DNA of 21,952 nucleotides from RGIG4140 sp045614025 (GCA_045614025.1 JAZLCE010000023.1:1-21952); one strand, 5' to 3'; positions 1 to 7,077 are shown, counted from the stretch's first letter. Made by a program: numbers and translations. The notes: generated from the letters alone by a model not told the origin.

Positions 1-6
1 AACGAT

Positions 7-81
7 GCGGGCGTAGCTCAGGGGTAGAGCGCAACCTTGCCAAGGTTGATGTCGAGGGTTCGAATCCCTTCACCCGCTCCA
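7..81 (+). tRNA. tRNA-Gly (anticodon GCC), CCA encoded
   Basis: A cloverleaf can be folded by eye. The D stem is GCTC/GAGC, the anticodon stem CAACC/GGTTG encloses the loop TTGCCAA with anticodon GCC, and the T arm GAGGG-TTCGAAT-CCCTT is standard. The discriminator is T, as usual for bacterial tRNA-Gly, and CCA is encoded at 79-81. The acceptor stem GCGGGCG/CACCCGC has one flaw: C at position 6 (base 12) faces A at position 67 (base 72). Alphaproteobacterial homologues I recall usually have T here, giving a T-A pair. The gene is followed by a terminator and seems to be transcribed alone or as the end of an upstream unit. Confidence 0.97.
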
Positions 82-86
82 ATTTG

Positions 87-114
87 AAAAAACCAGCTTA
101 ACGGCTGGTTTTTT
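87..114 (+). terminator. Rho-independent terminator of tRNA-Gly
   Basis: The stem AACCAGC (91-97) pairs with GCTGGTT (104-110) around a 6-base loop. It is flanked by an A-run on the left and TTTT on the right, directly after the tRNA. Confidence 0.9.
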
Positions 115-169
115 GTTATGGGAAAATAATATTTTATTATCATCTTTATTTAAAAAGAGGATGATTTTA

Positions 170-198
170 TTGAATCCAGATTGATATTCTTGTATATT
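170..198 (+). promoter_or_regulatory. Candidate sigma-70 promoter for the sirtuin gene
   Basis: TTGAAT (170-175), a 17-base spacer, then TATATT (193-198). The start codon is at 231. The region is very AT-rich, so chance matches are easy. Confidence 0.35.
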
Positions 199-230
199 TA
201 ATAACAAGAAAGATTAAAGAGAGAGAATAC

Positions 231-944
231 ATGAAAAAGATTGTTATTCTAACTGGAGCGGGAATCAGTGCTGAAAGTGGGTTGTCCACATTCAGAAGCG
301 CTGATGGTTTATGGAATAATTATAAAGTTGAAGATGTTGCCACTATAGAGGCATTTGAGCATAGGCCAGACGTGGTGCATAAATTTTATAATGAGTTAAG
401 GCCTATTATGAATAAAGCTCAACCAAATTTAGCGCATTACGCAATTACTATGTTACAATCTGAACTCTTGGATTCTGAAATAAATATTATTACTCAAAAT
501 ATTGATTTATTGCATGAAAAGGCAAAAAATAAAAATATATATCATATTCATGGGCGCATAGACGAATGTATTTGTTTGAATTGTGGTCAAATAACAAAAG
601 TATGTGGAAATATTGGCAGTGATAATGTATGCCCCCATTGTGAACTGATGAGTATGCTAAAGCCAAATATAGTTTTTTTTGGAGAAATGCCAAAACACTT
701 AAATAAGGTTGAAAAATTATTAGCTGAGTGTGATCTTTTTATTGCTATTGGAACTTCGGGATCTGTTTATCCTGCGGCTGAATTTGTTCAAATTGCTAAA
801 GAAAATGGAGCAAAAACATATTTATTTAATTTGGATAAATCAGATAATGCCGATTTGTTTGATTATCATTTTTATGGTAAAGCATCTGAAACTTTTAAAC
901 AGTTTGCAGAAGATCTTTTAATAAAACAAGAAAACTCATTGTAA
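231..944 (+). CDS. SIR2-family NAD-dependent protein deacylase (CobB-like)
   Basis: Predicted cytoplasmic sirtuin that removes acyl groups from protein lysines using NAD+. The 237-aa length is normal for short bacterial CobB-type enzymes. Visible motifs are the NAD-binding GAGISAESGL and TFR near residues 9-22, TQNID-x-LH near residue 90, the catalytic histidine H107 in HGR, a zinc site C115-x2-C118 ... C134-x2-C137, and the Rossmann return motifs NIVFFGE and IGTSGSVYPAA. In E. coli CobB and human SIRT5 a Y-x-x-R pair binds succinyl/malonyl groups; here the sequence is Y53-N-E-L56-R57, so the arginine sits one residue late. The acyl preference is therefore uncertain. It is followed about 125 bases later by a gene with its own promoter, so it is probably monocistronic. 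No strong ribosome binding site is seen, only purine-rich AGAGAGA. Family assignment is firm; substrate is not. Confidence 0.92.
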   Translation: MKKIVILTGAGISAESGLSTFRSADGLWNNYKVEDVATIEAFEHRPDVVHKFYNELRPIMNKAQPNLAHYAITMLQSELLDSEINIITQNIDLLHEKAKNKNIYHIHGRIDECICLNCGQITKVCGNIGSDNVCPHCELMSMLKPNIVFFGEMPKHLNKVEKLLAECDLFIAIGTSGSVYPAAEFVQIAKENGAKTYLFNLDKSDNADLFDYHFYGKASETFKQFAEDLLIKQENSL

Positions 945-1018
945 TCTTTTTAAATAAGTTAAAAAAACATTTCAATTAATAATGTTTAAAGCATAAAAAA
1001 AATAATAAAAACAAGCGA

Positions 1019-1047
1019 TTGACACATTAATAAAAATAAGTTTATAT
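1019..1047 (+). promoter_or_regulatory. Strong sigma-70 promoter for the cysteine-rich protein
   Basis: Consensus TTGACA (1019-1024), a 17-base spacer, and TTATAT (1042-1047; TATATG one base on). The ribosome binding site AAAGGAG (1055-1061) lies just downstream, giving a very short leader. Confidence 0.7.
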
Positions 1048-1069
1048 GTAAACAAAAGGAGTTTTTGTT

Positions 1070-1807
1070 ATGAAAAAAGCAATTTGTTTATTGTGTTTTA
1101 TTTGGTTGTTTGCAAGTATATCAATGGCCAATGAAATAAAATGTCCTTCTTCAGCGCCCCTTCAATCATTAAGTGGTGAGTGTTTTTCATGTGAGAGTTT
1201 AAAATCTTTTGAAACAGAGACCGATATTTGCAAATCCTGTTTGAATAGGGATGTTTCTATTGTTCAAACAGTTAAAGATAAAACATTAAAAACAGTATGC
1301 CATTTAAAAGAATGTCCAGAGCAATATCCTTTAAAAAGTGGGTCATTATCTTGTTATTCTTGTGATGAAACGAAAGCTATTTTAATGTCGAATGACAAAA
1401 TAAATGAAAGAATACATCGTTTAATGGAGGAAGGTAAAAAAGATTGGGTTGCTTCTGATGGGTTATCTGATGAAAATTGTTCAAATAGATGGATAAGAAA
1501 AGTTAAAAGGACTGATAGTTGGATTTCTGTTTTAAGAATTTGTCCTGATGGAACAAAACGATACGGAATGGGAAGTTGTTTAAGTGAGGATCAGATTAAG
1601 GCTCATGAAAATAAACAATGGCAACGAGGTAATGATGAATCCATAGGGATGTATATGGGTAGAATTGCTGAAAAAACAGTGGGAAAAACATTGTTGAATT
1701 TATGGCAATCTTCTTCCATTTTAATGGCGATTAGTGATTTCTTTATAGGTATTTTAGATTTTATTTTAAAAATCTTTGTGTTAGTTGTGATGATGTTTGC
1801 TCATTAA
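1070..1807 (+). CDS. Secreted cysteine-rich protein with C-terminal membrane anchor, function unknown
   Basis: I do not recognise a named family. The 245-aa product begins with a signal peptide (hydrophobic residues 5-19, likely cleavage after SMA at 20-21). The outer part has many cysteines in a loosely repeated pattern, CP-x3-PL-x4-G-x-C-x2-C, seen once near residues 25-42 and again near 83-99, with further pairs such as C-x2-C and single cysteines up to about residue 170. This resembles small disulfide-bonded extracellular modules. A final hydrophobic helix (about residues 218-243) ends two residues before the stop, so the predicted topology is exported N-terminus with a C-terminal membrane tail. 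A strong promoter and an AAAGGAG ribosome binding site support real, substantial expression. It precedes the metallopeptidase gene by 71 bases, but that gene has its own promoter. An envelope or surface role is an inference. Confidence 0.8.
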   Translation: MKKAICLLCFIWLFASISMANEIKCPSSAPLQSLSGECFSCESLKSFETETDICKSCLNRDVSIVQTVKDKTLKTVCHLKECPEQYPLKSGSLSCYSCDETKAILMSNDKINERIHRLMEEGKKDWVASDGLSDENCSNRWIRKVKRTDSWISVLRICPDGTKRYGMGSCLSEDQIKAHENKQWQRGNDESIGMYMGRIAEKTVGKTLLNLWQSSSILMAISDFFIGILDFILKIFVLVVMMFAH

Positions 1808-1815
1808 TAACATTA

Positions 1816-1844
1816 TTGATAAAAAGGTCTAAATGTGATATAAT
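1816..1844 (+). promoter_or_regulatory. Near-consensus extended -10 promoter for the metallopeptidase
   Basis: TTGATA (1816-1821), exactly 17 bases, then TATAAT (1839-1844), which is preceded by TGA and so forms an extended -10. Transcription would start near 1851, upstream of the ribosome binding site and of the ATG at 1879. Confidence 0.75.
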
Positions 1845-1862
1845 ATCTAGGTTGGGTTATAT

Positions 1863-1870
1863 AGGAGGGG
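1863..1870 (+). promoter_or_regulatory. Ribosome binding site that fixes the metallopeptidase start
   Basis: AGGAGGGG lies 8 bases before ATG 1879. The longer reading frame opens with a TTG at 1816 that is part of the -35 box, so it cannot be the start of a transcript made from this promoter. Confidence 0.8.
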
Positions 1871-1878
1871 GATTTATA

Positions 1879-2955
1879 ATGGCATGTATGGATATTAAAA
1901 CAGATTCGCTTGTTAGTTTTTTTTCATTATGGGGAAGTGGTTTTAATGATTTTATGAATTCCACAACTGATCGAGTTTATTCATTTTCTGATTTATTGCA
2001 AACTTTTCCAAGTAAAAATATTCCATTATTAGAACAAACATTTTCTGGCATGAACAATCTTTCTTTTGAAGAAAAAAAAGAAATTATAAACAAATTGAAA
2101 GATTTAATAATAGATGTTAATGCAGGAAAGTATAATTCTTCCAAACAATTAATAGATGATATATCAACCGCATTTCAATTGGGCGAGGATAATAAAAAAA
2201 TTTTAGAAAACGCTTATACCTCATATAAAAAATTTTATGATTTAAATAAAAAAACAATTCTTCAAAATGTATCAACGCTTTCTTCAACGTATGAAAAGAA
2301 AGGGGTGTATGATTATTTTGAAAGAATGTATTCGTTTTTTCAAGTTGATAAATCAAAAAAAACAAATTTATATTTGCATCATTTTCCATCAATAATGTTA
2401 GAGACAGGGTCTTCTACAAAAGATTGTATTCATCAAAATATTTCATTAGATAAAAATGAGCCAGAAGATCATTACTTAAATAATAGTTGTATTCTCACTC
2501 GAAGAATGTTTACGCCAGTTCATGAATTAGGACATTTTTTATTTGAAAATTCTGAAAGTGCAGCGAATATTGCAAATAATTCAGATTCATCTGTACATAA
2601 ACTATTTAAACATTTGGAAAGTTATTTTGCATCAAAAAATAAAAAAAATCCCAATAGATTTGCTTATGCAATTATTCATGAAGCTTTTGCGGATTCTTGT
2701 TCTGGATTTTTTAAGGAAAAACAAGACGAATCATTCAATCTTTTAAATTTGCCCAAAATTAATTCAAATTTTGCTGAAGTTGATTCGTTAGTTCGTGTTG
2801 TTTATCCGATTTATAAGCAGCATATGAATGAAAATAAACCTATTTCAGATGATTTTTTCAAGCAGGTTTTGGAGTCTCCTTTATTTCAAAATAATTTTAA
2901 AAATTTAGCCTCCACAGCACAAATTGCTGGTTCAAAATTTGATGGACGTAACTAA
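1879..2955 (+). CDS. Putative zinc metallopeptidase (gluzincin-like, HELGH ... HEAFAD)
   Basis: A 358-aa protein whose overall family I do not recognise. It carries a zincin motif, H215-E-L-G-H219, preceded by a hydrophobic FTPV, and 49 residues later H267-E268-A-F-A-D272. The ExxxD arrangement matches the third zinc ligand and supporting aspartate of gluzincins such as M13 or M48, so a zinc protease active site is likely. The N-terminal half (about 1-190) is mostly charged helix without clear motifs. No signal peptide or membrane segment is visible, so the protein is either cytosolic or exported by another route. Start 1879 is chosen from the ribosome binding site and promoter. A two-way terminator follows at once, making this a single-gene unit behind the cysteine-rich secreted protein. 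Substrate is unknown; a functional link to its neighbour is only suggested by adjacency. Confidence 0.75.
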   Translation: MACMDIKTDSLVSFFSLWGSGFNDFMNSTTDRVYSFSDLLQTFPSKNIPLLEQTFSGMNNLSFEEKKEIINKLKDLIIDVNAGKYNSSKQLIDDISTAFQLGEDNKKILENAYTSYKKFYDLNKKTILQNVSTLSSTYEKKGVYDYFERMYSFFQVDKSKKTNLYLHHFPSIMLETGSSTKDCIHQNISLDKNEPEDHYLNNSCILTRRMFTPVHELGHFLFENSESAANIANNSDSSVHKLFKHLESYFASKNKKNPNRFAYAIIHEAFADSCSGFFKEKQDESFNLLNLPKINSNFAEVDSLVRVVYPIYKQHMNENKPISDDFFKQVLESPLFQNNFKNLASTAQIAGSKFDGRN

Positions 2956-2960
2956 AAGAA

Positions 2961-2990
2961 AAAACGCCAAAATATTTGGCGTTTTTTTTG
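2961..2990. terminator. Bidirectional terminator between metallopeptidase and HAD gene
   Basis: ACGCCAAA (2964-2971) pairs perfectly with TTTGGCGT (2975-2982) around an ATA loop. An A-run precedes and a T-run follows, so it can work for both converging genes. Confidence 0.88.
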
Positions 2991-3004
2991 CTTGTGGATA
3001 ACTT

Positions 3005-3649
3005 TTAGGAACGTTGGTTTTGTTTGATAAGGATTGTTTTTAAATCCATTAAAGAAGAGCAAACAAAATCAGGTTTTATTTCATTAAATTCTTTAGAGTT
3101 TGGATCTGTCCATACTAAAATGCCTTTTCCATTTTCATAATTATGAGCCATTGAAATATCGGATTTCCCATCTCCAATTGAATAAATTTCATCAAATGAG
3201 AATCCATTAATGGCAGAATCGGTGAATTCTTTTGAAGGTTTATCATGTTCAAAATCTTCAGCACCCACAATTTTATCAAAGTGATTTGTTAAATTTAGTG
3301 TTTCAACTTCATTTCTTAAAATTGGACCCGCCTTATTGCTGGCTAAAATATTAGTATAGCCATTTTCTTTGGTGAGTTTAGTGATTTCATAAGCGCCCTC
3401 TTTTAAAACAATTTCTGATGCACTTTTTGCATAGGCATCTAAAAAGATTTTTCTTGCTTCTACAGCATTTTCTTCACCAACAATATTTTTGATTAAATTT
3501 CTCCCGCTGCTATTCATGGCTATTTTGGCTTCATCTTTTGTCCATGGAGCAAGATTATATGCCTTTCTCATCACATTTTGTGCAGCTAAGATGGCTCCAA
3601 ATGTATCGGCAAGAGTATTATCCCAATCCCATAAAATAATTTTACTCAT
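3005..3649 (-). CDS. HAD-superfamily hydrolase (phosphatase-like)
   Basis: A 214-aa cytoplasmic enzyme of the haloacid dehalogenase superfamily, most likely a small-molecule phosphatase. Motif I is D8-W-D10-N-T, with D8 as nucleophile and D10 as general acid. Motif II is the serine of LASN near residue 103, motif III the lysine of HDKPSKEF near 137, and motif IV GDGKSD near 158-163. A helical cap lies between motifs I and II, as in phosphoglycolate-phosphatase-like members. The start has an AAAGGAG ribosome binding site on the minus strand (near 3653-3659). It converges with the metallopeptidase gene across a shared terminator and is separated from rpsT by rpsT's own terminator. The specific substrate cannot be told from sequence. 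Confidence 0.88.
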   Translation of the reverse strand: MSKIILWDWDNTLADTFGAILAAQNVMRKAYNLAPWTKDEAKIAMNSSGRNLIKNIVGEENAVEARKIFLDAYAKSASEIVLKEGAYEITKLTKENGYTNILASNKAGPILRNEVETLNLTNHFDKIVGAEDFEHDKPSKEFTDSAINGFSFDEIYSIGDGKSDISMAHNYENGKGILVWTDPNSKEFNEIKPDFVCSSLMDLKTILIKQNQRS

Positions 3650-3681
3650 TTTATCTCCTTTTATAGATTCTTTTTTTTCAT

Positions 3682-3707
3682 AAAAAAAAGCACTTTACCA
3701 GTGCTTT
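3682..3707 (-). terminator. Terminator of rpsT
   Basis: AAAGCACT (3687-3694) pairs with AGTGCTTT (3700-3707). Read on the minus strand the hairpin is followed by an eight-base T-run (A-run 3682-3689 on the plus strand). Confidence 0.85.
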
Positions 3708-3736
3708 AATTTTTTTTGGCTACACGATGTAAAAAA

Positions 3737-3997
3737 TTACATTCCTTTAACAGCAGCTGCCAAACGTGAAATTTTGCGAGAAGCTGTTCTTTTGTGAACT
3801 GTGTTGCGAACACCAGCACGAGCCCAAGCTGATTCAGCAACTTTGAATGCTGCTTGAGCAGCTTCTTTGTCACCAGCTAAAATAGCAGCGCGAACTTTTT
3901 TTGTTGCAGTTCTAACTGAATTTAAGCGATCAGCATTCACTCTTTCTTTTTTAGTGTTGCGTCTTACACGTGTTTTTGCCGATTTGATATTGGCCAT
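3737..3997 (-). CDS. rpsT: 30S ribosomal protein S20
   Basis: An 86-aa S20, a primary 16S rRNA-binding protein of the small subunit that joins early in assembly. The N-terminus MANIKSAKTRVRRNTKKE and the basic helical body ending in HKRTASRKISRLAAAVKG are typical of the family, and the length matches. A longer frame opens at 4048, but it would begin inside the promoter -10 box, and only the ATG at 3997 has a GAGG ribosome binding site and the family N-terminus. It is a single-gene unit with its own strong promoter and terminator. S20 production is autoregulated in E. coli; nothing in this short leader proves that here. Confidence 0.97.
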   Translation of the reverse strand: MANIKSAKTRVRRNTKKERVNADRLNSVRTATKKVRAAILAGDKEAAQAAFKVAESAWARAGVRNTVHKRTASRKISRLAAAVKGM

Positions 3998-4039
3998 ATT
4001 TTTATTCCTCAATTGAAAAATTTTAAACTTAAGGCTTTC

Positions 4040-4068
4040 TTTATACACTAAATAAAATAAAAAGTCAA
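4040..4068 (-). promoter_or_regulatory. Strong sigma-70 promoter of rpsT
   Basis: On the minus strand: TTGACT (4063-4068), a 17-base spacer, TATAAA (4040-4045). It lies about 40 bases upstream of the S20 start. Confidence 0.75.
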
Positions 4069-4107
4069 CTTATTTTATCAAGTTTTGTCAAGAAAAACAA
4101 AAGCTTC

Positions 4108-4464
4108 TTATTTGTCGCTTGTAAGAGAGATATCGAAACGTACTTTTGATGGAATCTTATTTTTTAAAATGGTTATGTGTAAAGAATCGTTTTGTCTTGA
4201 AAAAACACCTTCTGATTTTTCTTTCCAACCTAATTGTGGAAGGGTTGTTTGATAAAATTTCAAAATCTCATTTCCTTGTTGTTTGTTAGATGAACCTTCT
4301 AAAATAAGCAATTGTCCTGTTGGTGTATCAAAATCCATTTGTTCAGCGGCATTAATTTTAAGGCCATTCATAACGGGGATATCGCTTGTGTTAGCCAAAA
4401 AATCTTCAGCAAGTGATTGAAAAGATAAAAAGAATATCAAAGCAAAAAGCTTTAAATAAAGCAT
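4108..4464 (-). CDS. Small secreted protein, function unknown
   Basis: A 118-aa protein with a clear signal peptide (MLYLKLFALIFFLSFQSLA, cleavage likely before EDF), so it is predicted to be periplasmic. The mature part contains an FYQTTLPQLGW stretch near residues 70-80 and reads like a small alpha/beta domain; one helix of the type FY-x-x-x-L-x-x-x-GW is common in small envelope proteins of alphaproteobacteria. No catalytic residues or cysteines stand out. It starts 3 bases after the stop of the Sel1-repeat gene, so the two are almost certainly co-transcribed and probably translationally coupled. That suggests a shared envelope role, which is an inference. Confidence 0.8.
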   Translation of the reverse strand: MLYLKLFALIFFLSFQSLAEDFLANTSDIPVMNGLKINAAEQMDFDTPTGQLLILEGSSNKQQGNEILKFYQTTLPQLGWKEKSEGVFSRQNDSLHITILKNKIPSKVRFDISLTSDK

Positions 4465-4467
4465 TGG

Positions 4468-5133
4468 TTACATCCTGTCTGCTTCAGAAAAATGAGTTAT
4501 AGGGGTTCTTGTTGCAGAGCCTTTTTTTCCATTAGCTGGGGCAACAAATTTAATACCTAATATATCATCAATTTCTTTGTTGATTTTTGCAAGTTCTTCT
4601 TTTTTAGCAGATAGATCGGAGTTTATTTTTGCTAAATCGTCATTTTTAACTGCAGTAATTTTGGGCAACATATCTTTAATAGAGTTTGTTGCCAAATCAA
4701 TATCTTGTGTTGAAAGTAATTGTTCAAGTGTTAAGGCCATTTGTTCGGCTTTTTTGTGACCATATAAAGAAGCTAAGAAAGACCATTTATAGGCAGCTAA
4801 ATCGTTTTGTGGGAAAATAATCCCTTTGTTATATAATTGAGCCAAACGATATTGGGCTTCAACGTGCCCTTGAAGAGCGGCTGAAAGAAGGCAATAAGCC
4901 GCATTATTTTTATCTTTACCACGTTCAAGTAAAAACGTTTCGCCATAATCAAAAAGTTCTTCAGGAGTTGGTAAAAACACGCCCCCACGTGTTTCATCAA
5001 ACTGTCCATCGCATTGAAGAGGGATGCTTAATTCATCATTATTTGTATCAAAAGACCAAAAGGCATTTTGAGCAAAGACGGTTGAAGTTAATGAAAAACA
5101 GGCTAAAAATAAAGCTGATTTTAATAATTTCAT
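4468..5133 (-). CDS. Periplasmic Sel1-repeat protein
   Basis: A 221-aa exported protein. The signal peptide spans roughly residues 1-22 (MKLLKSALFLACF to VFAQ). The middle has Sel1-like (TPR-related) helical repeats recognisable by ALQGHVEAQYRLAQLYNKG and the following KWSFLASLYGHKKAEQMAL. The C-terminal third is a charged heptad-like segment (LAKINSDLSAKKEELAKI) likely to form a coiled coil. Sel1 repeats serve as protein-protein scaffolds, so this is probably a structural or assembly factor in the periplasm. The frame extends upstream to 5196, but the start at 5133 has an AAAGGGA ribosome binding site and opens directly with the signal peptide. It is the first gene of a two-gene unit with the small secreted protein. 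Confidence 0.87.
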   Translation of the reverse strand: MKLLKSALFLACFSLTSTVFAQNAFWSFDTNNDELSIPLQCDGQFDETRGGVFLPTPEELFDYGETFLLERGKDKNNAAYCLLSAALQGHVEAQYRLAQLYNKGIIFPQNDLAAYKWSFLASLYGHKKAEQMALTLEQLLSTQDIDLATNSIKDMLPKITAVKNDDLAKINSDLSAKKEELAKINKEIDDILGIKFVAPANGKKGSATRTPITHFSEADRM

Positions 5134-5163
5134 GTGGCGTCCCTTTCTTTTTATTCTTTGTTC

Positions 5164-5192
5164 AGAATAAATCCTTTTTTTTGAGAAGGCAA
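5164..5192 (-). promoter_or_regulatory. Candidate promoter of the Sel1-repeat operon
   Basis: On the minus strand: TTGCCT (5187-5192), a 17-base spacer, TATTCT (5164-5169). No clear terminator separates this from the yejA-like gene upstream, so read-through is also possible. Confidence 0.4.
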
Positions 5193-5229
5193 GCAAAAAA
5201 AGCGTTAAAATTAAAAACTTATTGTTTTT

Positions 5230-7029
5230 TTATATTTTCCACCATGTTAAAATATTTGCGCCCTTTATTGGAGTGTTTTGAGGCATTTTAATGTTATTTT
5301 GGAACATAAAGCGATTTTCTGGAGAATACCAGTGCGGAATCACAATTATTTCGTTGAGCAAAAGTCTGTCAAGTGCATGAACCGCAGTGATAAGTTCTTT
5401 TTGAGAATTTGCAGAAATAATTTTTTCAATCACCGCATCAATGACGGGGTTTTTAATACCACTATAATTCATTGATCCATTAGAATCAGCGGCAGATGAG
5501 CTGAAAAAATAACGTTGTTCATTTCCAGGAGAAAGAGATTGTCCCCAAACAGAAACAATCATATCATATTCAAAGGAGTCAAGTCTATTTTTATATTGCA
5601 ATAAGTCAACTGTTCGAATTCGAGCATTAATACCAAGGCGTTTTAATTTACTGATATAAGGCAAAATAATTCTTTCCCATGCGCCACTTGAAGCTGTGTC
5701 AATTAAAATTTCAAACTCAAAAGGAATGTTATCTTTTTTTAAAATTCCTTTTTTATCAACAATCCATCCCGCTTGGTTTAAAAGGCTCATTGCTTGATAA
5801 AGACGTTGTCTTAAGTTTTTTTCTTCTTTTTGATAAAGTGGTTCAAACACTTCTTTATCTATCATATTTTTATAAGGTTCTAATAATTTTAATTCTTCTT
5901 TATCTGGTAAAGAAGGGGCTTTTAAATAGGAATTATCAAAAAAACTTGTTGTTCTGGTATAGAGTCCGTGAAAAAGATTATTATTCATCCAATCAAAGTC
6001 AAATGCCAAAGAAAGCGCTTTTCGAACAAGTTTATCTTGAAAAATTGGTTTTCTTAAATTAAAAACAAATCCCTGCATTCCACTTGGCATTTGGTGAGAA
6101 AAACTCTGCATCAAGATTCGTCCGTTTTGAACATTTTTTTCATTTTGAAAATTCACCCATTTTTTTGCTTCATTTTCAAGACGAACATCAAATTCTCCAG
6201 CTTTAAAAGCTTCAACAGCAACAGTTGTATCGCGGTAATAATCAAATTTAAATTTATCAAAGTGATAAAATCCCTTGTTAACATTTAAATCCCAAGCCCA
6301 ATAATTTGGATTTTTTTTATAAACAATATATCTTCCTGGTTGAAAATTATCGATAAGATAAGGGCCACTTGAAACAGGAATTTCAAGAGATGTTTTTGAA
6401 AAATCCCTTTTTTCCCACCAATTTTTTGAAAGAACAGGGAGCTCACCTAAAATAAAAGGAAGTTCTTTGTTTTGAGTTTCTTTTTGGAAATAAAAAACGA
6501 TAACATTTTCCCCTTCAATTTGAACTTTTTCAACGTCTCTATAATAATATCTATAAGTTGGAGAACCTTTTTCTTTCAATGTATTAAAAGAAAAAAGAAC
6601 GTCTTGCGGTGTGATTTTTGAACCATCGCTAAAAGTTGCTTTTTCATTTAAACGGAATGCAACTCCTTTGTGTTTAGGTAAAATATAAAATCCATCCGCA
6701 ATTAATCCATAAAGAGAAAAAGATTCATCTTCACTTTGTTTCATTAAAGAATCGTGCGTTAATCCAATTCCTGCAGCGGGAACACCATTAATTGAAAAAG
6801 GATTAAATGAATCAAAAGAGCCAAAAGCGGCTTGTTTAAGTTCCCCGCCATTAGGTGCTGAAACATTCACATAATCAAAAGAAGAAAAATCTTTTTTATA
6901 TTTTGGCTCACCATACATTGATGCTGCAGGTTGAAAAGGATATTTTGCGTTTGAAGGAAGAGAAAAAGAGAAAGTTGTTGCTATAAACGAAGCAAGAATA
7001 ATTGTATAAGAAAAAAAATTTAAGCGCAT
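5230..7029 (-). CDS. Periplasmic peptide-binding protein, SBP_bac_5 family, YejA-like
   Basis: A 599-aa extracellular solute-binding protein of the peptide/nickel (cluster C) class, close in length to E. coli YejA, which feeds peptides and microcin C to the YejBEF ABC importer. The signal peptide is residues 1-28. YejA-type landmarks include MYGEPKY near 38, NGGELKQAAFGSFDSFNPF near 60-78, and the family segment with FSDGSKITPQDVLFSFNTL. The C-terminus has the usual RLLLNEIIVIPHWY. No permease or ATPase genes are nearby, so the rest of the transporter must be encoded elsewhere. The start at 7029 has no ribosome binding site, and a TATAAT on the minus strand abuts the ATG, which is unusual; the signal peptide nevertheless supports this start. 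It is divergent from accA. Confidence 0.88.
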   Translation of the reverse strand: MRLNFFSYTIILASFIATTFSFSLPSNAKYPFQPAASMYGEPKYKKDFSSFDYVNVSAPNGGELKQAAFGSFDSFNPFSINGVPAAGIGLTHDSLMKQSEDESFSLYGLIADGFYILPKHKGVAFRLNEKATFSDGSKITPQDVLFSFNTLKEKGSPTYRYYYRDVEKVQIEGENVIVFYFQKETQNKELPFILGELPVLSKNWWEKRDFSKTSLEIPVSSGPYLIDNFQPGRYIVYKKNPNYWAWDLNVNKGFYHFDKFKFDYYRDTTVAVEAFKAGEFDVRLENEAKKWVNFQNEKNVQNGRILMQSFSHQMPSGMQGFVFNLRKPIFQDKLVRKALSLAFDFDWMNNNLFHGLYTRTTSFFDNSYLKAPSLPDKEELKLLEPYKNMIDKEVFEPLYQKEEKNLRQRLYQAMSLLNQAGWIVDKKGILKKDNIPFEFEILIDTASSGAWERIILPYISKLKRLGINARIRTVDLLQYKNRLDSFEYDMIVSVWGQSLSPGNEQRYFFSSSAADSNGSMNYSGIKNPVIDAVIEKIISANSQKELITAVHALDRLLLNEIIVIPHWYSPENRFMFQNNIKMPQNTPIKGANILTWWKI

Positions 7030-7077
7030 ATTATACCCAAAGAACGTTTCGTTTTTGTTAAAAAAAAGATAAATAAC

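Noticed and set aside
945..1018. Weak inverted repeat AAACATT / AATGTTT after the sirtuin gene
   Set aside because: All-AT stem without a following T-run; too weak to call a terminator.
1816..1878. N-terminal extension of the metallopeptidase starting at TTG 1816
   Set aside because: It overlaps the promoter elements, and the strong ribosome binding site at 1863-1870 serves ATG 1879.
3998..4048. 17-residue N-terminal extension of S20
   Set aside because: It would start inside the -10 box of the rpsT promoter, and S20 proteins start with MANIKSA.
7030..7035. TATAAT on the minus strand as the yejA-like promoter
   Set aside because: It touches the start codon, so a transcript from it would lack the first codons, and no -35 is seen at the right distance.
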